Part shown: positions 58,265 through 64,000 of the stretch, piece after piece
Layout: the number at the start of each line of letters is the position of its first letter
Numbering within the stretch: the first letter of the stretch is position 1
Assembly: GCA_026018925.1 (NCBI GenBank)
Contig: JAKSZU010000008.1
Coordinates: 7,678,415-7,742,414, forward strand
Length of the DNA stretch: 64,000 nucleotides
Reading direction: 5' to 3'
Source: Tupaia tana
Taxonomy: Eukaryota > Chordata > Mammalia > Scandentia > Tupaiidae
The notes under the pieces: generated by a model
Seen by the model: the letters and a program-made list of their open reading frames with translations, nothing else
What the model was told of the DNA's origin: nothing
Databases searched by the model: none
Translations under genes and position numbers: made by a program

Positions 58265-58858
58265 CAATTATCACACTGTGACTACTTACAACACCTCCTC
58301 ACCTATCTACAATTATCACACCTGGACCACCTCCTAGCCTCATCTGTCTACCATTATCACACCAGGACTACCTCCAATGTCTCCTCAACTGTCTACAATT
58401 GTCACACGTGGACTACCCTCAATGGACAATATCCAATGCCTCTTGCCTGTCTACAATTATCACATCTAGACCACTTAAAAGGCCTTCTTGCCTCTATACA
58501 GTTATCACACCTGGACTACCTCTAATGCCTCAACTGTCTAATATAATCACACCTGGACTACCTCCAATGCTTCCTCCCCTGTCTACAATTATCACGACTG
58601 GACTACCTCCAATGCCTCCTCACCTGTCTAAAATTATCACACTTGGACTTCCTTCAACACCACCTCCTAGCCTCATCTGTCTACCATTATCACACCAGGA
58701 CTACCTCCAATGTCTCCTCAACTGTCTACAATCATCACACTTGGACTACCTCCAAAGCCTCCTCACCTGTCTACAATTATCACACCTGAACTATGACCAA
58801 TGCCTCCCCATCTGTCTACAATTATCACAACCGGACTACCTTCAAAACCTCCTCACCA

Positions 58859-59128
58859 AGGGACCAGCAGTTAGCATAATGGCTATGTTGCTGAACTCCC
58901 ACGTAGCTAACCATGGTTCGAGTCCCAGACCATGGTTAAACTCACACTGGTGGCTTAAATTCACGCTGGGCACGTGTGTGTGCATGCCCAAGATCCCGAG
59001 AGGAGAATGTAGGAGAAGGGATTGCAGCGTGGCCATCCCCCCTGGGGGTGATTTCTCGCTTTCTGTCTCTCTGTGTCTCTCTGTCTTTCTGGCAAGCACA
59101 CATGCCCTATAGCGAAAACTTCTTCAAA
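58859..59128 (+). repeat. Young tRNA-derived SINE in the minisatellite
   Basis: 'gggaccagcagttagcataatggctatgttgctgaactccc', a short internal duplication around 58,930-58,965 ('aaactcacactggtggcttaaattcacgctgg'), 'ccctatagcgaaaacttcttc' and A-tail. Target acctcctcacc before, gcctcctcacc after. Confidence 0.9.
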
Positions 59129-59195
59129 AAAAGCCTCCTCACCTATGTACAATGATCACTCCTGGACTACCTCAGACTACTCCTCCTCTGTCCTT

Positions 59196-59473
59196 TTTTT
59201 TTTTTTTTTTTTTTTTTTTTTGGAGAGGTTTTCGCTATAGGGCGCATGCGCTCGCCAGACAGACAGACAGAGACAGAGAGACAGAAAGCGAGAAATCACC
59301 CCCCAGGAGGGATGACCACGCCACAATCCCTTCTCCTCCGTTATCCTCTCGGGATCATGGGCATGCACGCACACGCACCCGGCGTAAGTTGTAAGCCACC
59401 GGGTCCAGGACATGAACCGCGGTCGACTACGTGGGAGTCCAGCGACATAGCCATTACGCTAACTGCTGGTCCC
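59196..59473 (-). repeat. Young full-length tRNA-derived SINE in the minisatellite, minus strand
   Basis: Poly-T, 'ggagaggttttcgctatagggcgc', CpG-rich middle, inverted head 'ctaactgctggtccc'. Duplication cctcctctgtcctt at 59,182-59,195 and 59,474-59,487. Confidence 0.93.
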
Positions 59474-62400
59474 CCTCCTCTGTCCTTAATTATCACACCT
59501 GAGCTACTTACAAATCCTCCTTGCCTATGTACAATTTTCACACCTAAATCACATCCAATACCCTCTAATCTGTCTATAATGATCACTCCTGGAACACTAC
59601 CATGGCCTCCTTACCTGTATACAATTATCACACCTAGATGACTAAAACGCCCCCTCATCTGTCTACAATTATCACACATACACCATCTTCAACACCTCAT
59701 CACCTGTTTACAATTATCACACCTGGAATCTTCCAATGCCTCCTTACCTATTTACAATTAATACAGCTAAACCCCCTCCAACACCTTTTTGCCAGTCTAC
59801 AATTATCACACCTGGACCATCAACAAAGCCTCCTCGAATGTCTACAATTTTCATAACTGGACTACCTCCAATGACTCCTCAAATGTCTACAATTGTCGCA
59901 CGTGGACTACCCTCAATGCCTCCTCCCTTATATACAAATGACACACCTGGACTACCTTAAAAGCCTCATCACATGTCTACAATTATCACACGTGGACTAC
60001 CTCCAATGACTCCTCACTCTGTACATTTATCACACCTGGAGTGCCTCCAACGCTTCCTCACCTGTGTAAAATTGCCACACCTGGACTATATCCAACCCCT
60101 CCTCACTTGTCTACAATTATCACACTGGGACTACTTCCAAAGCCTCCTCACCTGTCTACAATTTTATACCTGCACTGCCTCCAATGCCTCCTCGCCTGTC
60201 TACAATTAACACACCTAGACTACCACCAACGCCTCCTCCCCTATGTACAATTATCACACCTAAACAACCTCCCACTCCTCCTCCACTGTCTACAATTATC
60301 ACACTTGGAATACCTTCAATGTTTTCTTGACTATCTACAATTATAACAATTGGACTATTTCCATCACCTCCTCACCAACTACAATTTTCAAACATGGACA
60401 ATATCCAATGCCTCTTGCCTGTCTACAATTATCACATCTAGACCATTTAAAAGGACTTCTTGCCTCTATACAGTTATCACACCTGGACTACCTCTAATGC
60501 CTCAACTGTCTAATATAATCACACTTGGACTACCTCCAATGCTTCCTCCCCTGTCTACAATTATCACGACTGGACTACCTCCAATGCCTCCTCACCTGTC
60601 TAAAATTATCACACTTGGACTTCCTTCAACACCTCCTCACCAGTCTACAATTATCACACCTGAACTACAACCAACGCATCCTCTCCTGTCTACAATTATC
60701 ACACCTGGACCACCTCCAATGCCTGATCACCTGTCTACAATGATCACACCTGCACTACTTCCAAAGCCTCCTTGACTGTCTACAATTATCACACCAGGAC
60801 CACCTCCAATGCCTGCTCACCTGGATACAATGATCACACCTGGAGCAATTCCTTGCCTCCTCACCTGTGTCCAATTATCACAACTGGACTACCTCCAACC
60901 CCTCCTCACCTGTCTACAATTGTCACACCTGGTATACCTTCAACACTTCCTTGGCTGTCAACACCTCCTCACCTCTCTACAAATGATCACACCTAGTCTA
61001 CCTCCAATTACTTTTTGTATATCTACGATTATCACACCTGCACTACCACCAACCCCTTCTTAGTTGTCTACAATTATCACACCTGAACAACCTCCAACAC
61101 CTTATCTATGTACAATTATCACACCTAGACTACCACCCACTCTTTCTTGCCTATCTATAATTATCACACCTGGACTACCACCCACTCTTTCTTGCCTATC
61201 TATAATTATCACACCTAAACTACCTCCAATGCTTCTTTGCCTGTCTACAATTTTCACACCTAAACCACATTTAAGACCTACTCACCTGTCTACAATGATC
61301 ATTCCTGGAACACTCCAAGACTTCCTCATCTGTGTTCAATTATCACACCTATACTACCTCAAATGCCTCATCTGTCTACAATTATCACACCTGAACTACC
61401 TCCAATGCCTCCTCACTTATCTGCAATTATCACACCTTGAATGCCTACAACGCCTCCTCACCTATCTACAATTATTACACCTGGACTACCTCCAATGCCT
61501 TCTCACCTGTCTACAAATATCACAGCTGGAATATTTCCAATGCCTGTTCGCCTATCTACAATTATCACAGCAAAACCGCCTCCAACACCTCATTGCCCAT
61601 CTAAAATGATCACACCTGGACCACCTCCAAAGCCTCCTTGCCTGTATACAATTTTCACACCAGGACTACCTTCAACACCTCCTCACCTCTCTACAATGAT
61701 CACACCTAGTCTACCTCCAATGATTTTTTGTATGTCTACAATTGTCACACCTGAACTACCTCCAACACCTCCGTTCCTGTATACAACTGACACACCTGGG
61801 CTACTTCCAAAGCCTCCTTGCCTGTCTACAATTATCATGCCTAGACTACCTCTAATATATCCTTGCCTGTCCAAAATGATCACATCTACACTACATCCAA
61901 TGCAACCTCACCTGTCTATAATTATCACACAGAGACTACCTCCAATGCGTCCTTGACTGCCTAGAATGATCATACCTGGACGATCTCTCATGCCTCCTCT
62001 CTGTCTATAGTAATCACAGTTAAAATACCGCCACTGTCTTCTTGACTGTCTACAATTATCACACCTGCACAACCTCCAAAGCCCTCCTTTTCTGTCTACA
62101 AAAATCATACGTTAGACTACCTCCAATGCTTCTTTGTCTGTCTACGATTAAAAAACCTGGACTACCATCAATACCTTTTCCCCCATGTACAATTATCACA
62201 CCTGGACTACCTCCCACGCCTTCTCACTGTCTATAGTTATCACACTTGGAATATCTTCAATGCCTTCTTGACTGTCTAAAATGATTATGGCTGGATTATT
62301 TCCAACATCTCCTAGCCTATCTACAATTTTCACACATGGACCACATTCAACACCTCTTGCTGTCTACAATTATCATACCAGGAACACTTCCAAGGCCTCC

Positions 62401-64000
62401 ACACTTCTGTACAATTATCACATCTTGACTACCTCCAGTGCATCTTCTCCTGTCTACTATTGTCACACCTGGTCTACCTCCAATGCCTCCTCGCCTGTCT
62501 ACAATGTCTCACCTGGACTACCTCCAATGCCTCCTCGCCTCTGTACAATTATTACACCTGCACTACCTCCAACGCCTCTTCACCTCTGTTCAATGATCAG
62601 ACTTGGACTACCTTCAATGCCTCCGTGCCTGTCTCCAATTATCACACCTGGACTACCTTGCACACCTCCTCACCTGTCTACATTTATCACACCTACAAAC
62701 ATTTAATGCATCCTCCCCTGTCTACAATTATCACAACTGGACTACCTCCAACACCTCCTCGCATGTCTACTATTATCACACCAGGACCACATCCAACACC
62801 TCCTATACTGTCTACAATTATCACACTTGGACCAATTCCTAGCCTCCTCACCTATCTACAATTATCACACCTGGACTACCTCCAACACCTCCCCATCTGT
62901 CTCAAATTATCACACCAGGACAACCTCCAATGCCTCTTCACCAGTCTACAATTATCAAACATGGGCTACCTCCAATGTCTCCTTATCTGTCTCCAATTAT
63001 TCCACCTCTACTACCTCCAATGCTTCCTCACCTGTCTACAATTAACACACCTGGAATATCTCCACTGACTACTCCCCTATGTACAATTATCACACCTGGA
63101 CTATTTCTAATCCCTCCTCCCCATGTATAATCATCACACCTGAACTTCCTCCCACACCTCCTCCACTGTCTATGGTTATCACACTTGGAATACCTCCAAT
63201 GCCTCGTCTGTCTACAATTACCACACCTGAACTACCTCCAATGCCTCCTCGCATATCTGCAATTATCACACCTTGAATACCTACAACGCCTCCTCACCTA
63301 TCTACAGTTATTACACCTGGACTACCTCCAATGCCTTCTCACCTGTCTACACTTATCACAGCTGGATTATTTCCAATGCCTCTTCACCTATCTTCAATTT
63401 TCACGCCTGGGCCACATCCAACACTTCTTGCCAATCTACAATTATTATACCTGGACCACTTCAAAGACCTCCTCATCTCTGTACAATTATCATACCTGGA
63501 CTACCTCCAACGACTCTATCTTTATATTGTCATTCCTGGAATACCTCCAATGCCTCTCGCCTGTCTACAATTATCACACCTGGACTACCTCAATTGCCTA
63601 GTTGCTTCTGTAGTATTATCACACCAGGACTAACTCCAACACTTCACCTGTGTACAATGATCAGACTTGGACTACCTTCAATGCCTCCTCTCCTGTCTGC
63701 AATTATCCCACCTGGAATACCTTCCACACCTCCTCACCTGTCTAAAATTATCACACCTGCATTATATCCAATGCATCCTCATCTATCTACAATTATCACA
63801 ATTGAACTACCTCCAAAACCTCTTCACATTTCTACAATTATCACTCCTGCACTACCTCCAACACCTCCTTGCAAGTGTACAAATATCACACCTGGACAAC
63901 CTCCGACACCTCCTTACTTGTACCTCTGTACAATAATTATACCAAGACTACCTCCAATCTCTCCTACGCTGTCTATTATTTTCACACCTGGACTAATGCC

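Larger units (their letters stand above)
55165..64000 (+). repeat. Large minisatellite, ~45-bp unit, runs off the right edge
   Basis: The array repeats a unit built from 'cctgtctacaattatcacac' + 'ctggactacctccaatgcct' + 'cctca'. It occupies about 8.8 kb, with three SINEs totalling about 0.8 kb, so roughly 170-180 units are visible. Units differ by substitutions and short indels. Blocks of ordered variants recur, showing higher-order structure (for example 58,422-58,662 with 60,394-60,634). The consensus lacks TAA, TAG and TGA on the + strand and is 15 codons long, so 15-residue repeats appear in all three forward frames (PPHLSTIITPGLPPM, LLTCLQLSHLDYLQC, SSPVYNYHTWTTSNA). None has a plausible start, signal or flanking exon, so a coding role is unlikely. 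Confidence 0.95.

Noticed and set aside
55094-63936. Many 70-245 codon open frames with a 15-residue period (possible mucin-like or collagen-like gene)
   Set aside because: The 45-bp consensus has no stop on the + strand, so three frames are open at once. Indels break every frame, SINEs interrupt it, and there is no bias towards synonymous change that I could see.
55165-64000. CRISPR-like array because of regular ~45-bp spacing
   Set aside because: Repeats are contiguous and diverged with no unique spacers, and the genome is mammalian.

Overview
The window reads as intergenic DNA from a placental mammal. It carries MIR, L1, Tigger, MER5-type hAT and MaLR-type LTR remnants, AATAAA-containing retrocopies and long simple repeats. 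Its commonest repeat is a lineage-specific tRNA-derived SINE (about 50 copies or fragments). This SINE has a recognisable A box and B box, a (CT/GA)-rich body, a conserved 'ccctatagcaaaa' 3' end and A-tails. It is not Alu, B1, the rabbit C repeat, the horse ERE or an artiodactyl SINE. A colugo-type (Dermoptera, CYN-like) tRNA SINE is my best guess from memory, but I cannot confirm it. I found no convincing functional protein-coding gene, no structural RNA gene and no CRISPR. Nearly all open reading frames are shadows of SINEs, microsatellites or tandem arrays.

Layout. Positions 1-31,000 are a mosaic of SINEs (three clades), MIR and MER5 remnants, a 71-bp mariner-like MITE (1367-1437), a candidate solo LTR (8872-9907), two copies of a ~330-bp retroposon (10.6-11.4 kb), a full-length RPL21 retropseudogene on the minus strand with a perfect 15-bp target-site duplication (21659-22255), and a 1.8-kb CA-rich minisatellite with 44-bp units arranged in ~627-bp higher-order repeats (23829-25628). 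At 31.8-34.1 kb lies a Tigger1-like DNA transposon with a decayed DDE transposase, itself hit by a SINE.

Positions 34.2-41.6 kb form a multi-level nest. A ~290-bp non-autonomous Tigger-type element was split by a long L1. The L1 in turn received two antisense L1 3' fragments, a SINE and an RPL7 retropseudogene. The RPL7 copy sits where about 0.7-0.8 kb of the L1 reverse transcriptase is missing. From 41.6 to 55 kb the SINE-rich mosaic resumes, including a palindromic MITE family broken by L1 and SINE insertions and runs of SINEs that reused one target site.

Positions ~55,165-64,000 (continuing off the right edge) are a large minisatellite with ~45-bp units: about 8.8 kb, or roughly 8 kb after subtracting three young SINEs. 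It has higher-order structure with ~2-kb offsets. Its consensus contains no stop trinucleotide on the + strand, so long ORFs appear in all three forward frames. I regard this as a sequence-composition effect rather than coding. This array and the 44-bp array are the most unusual structures here.
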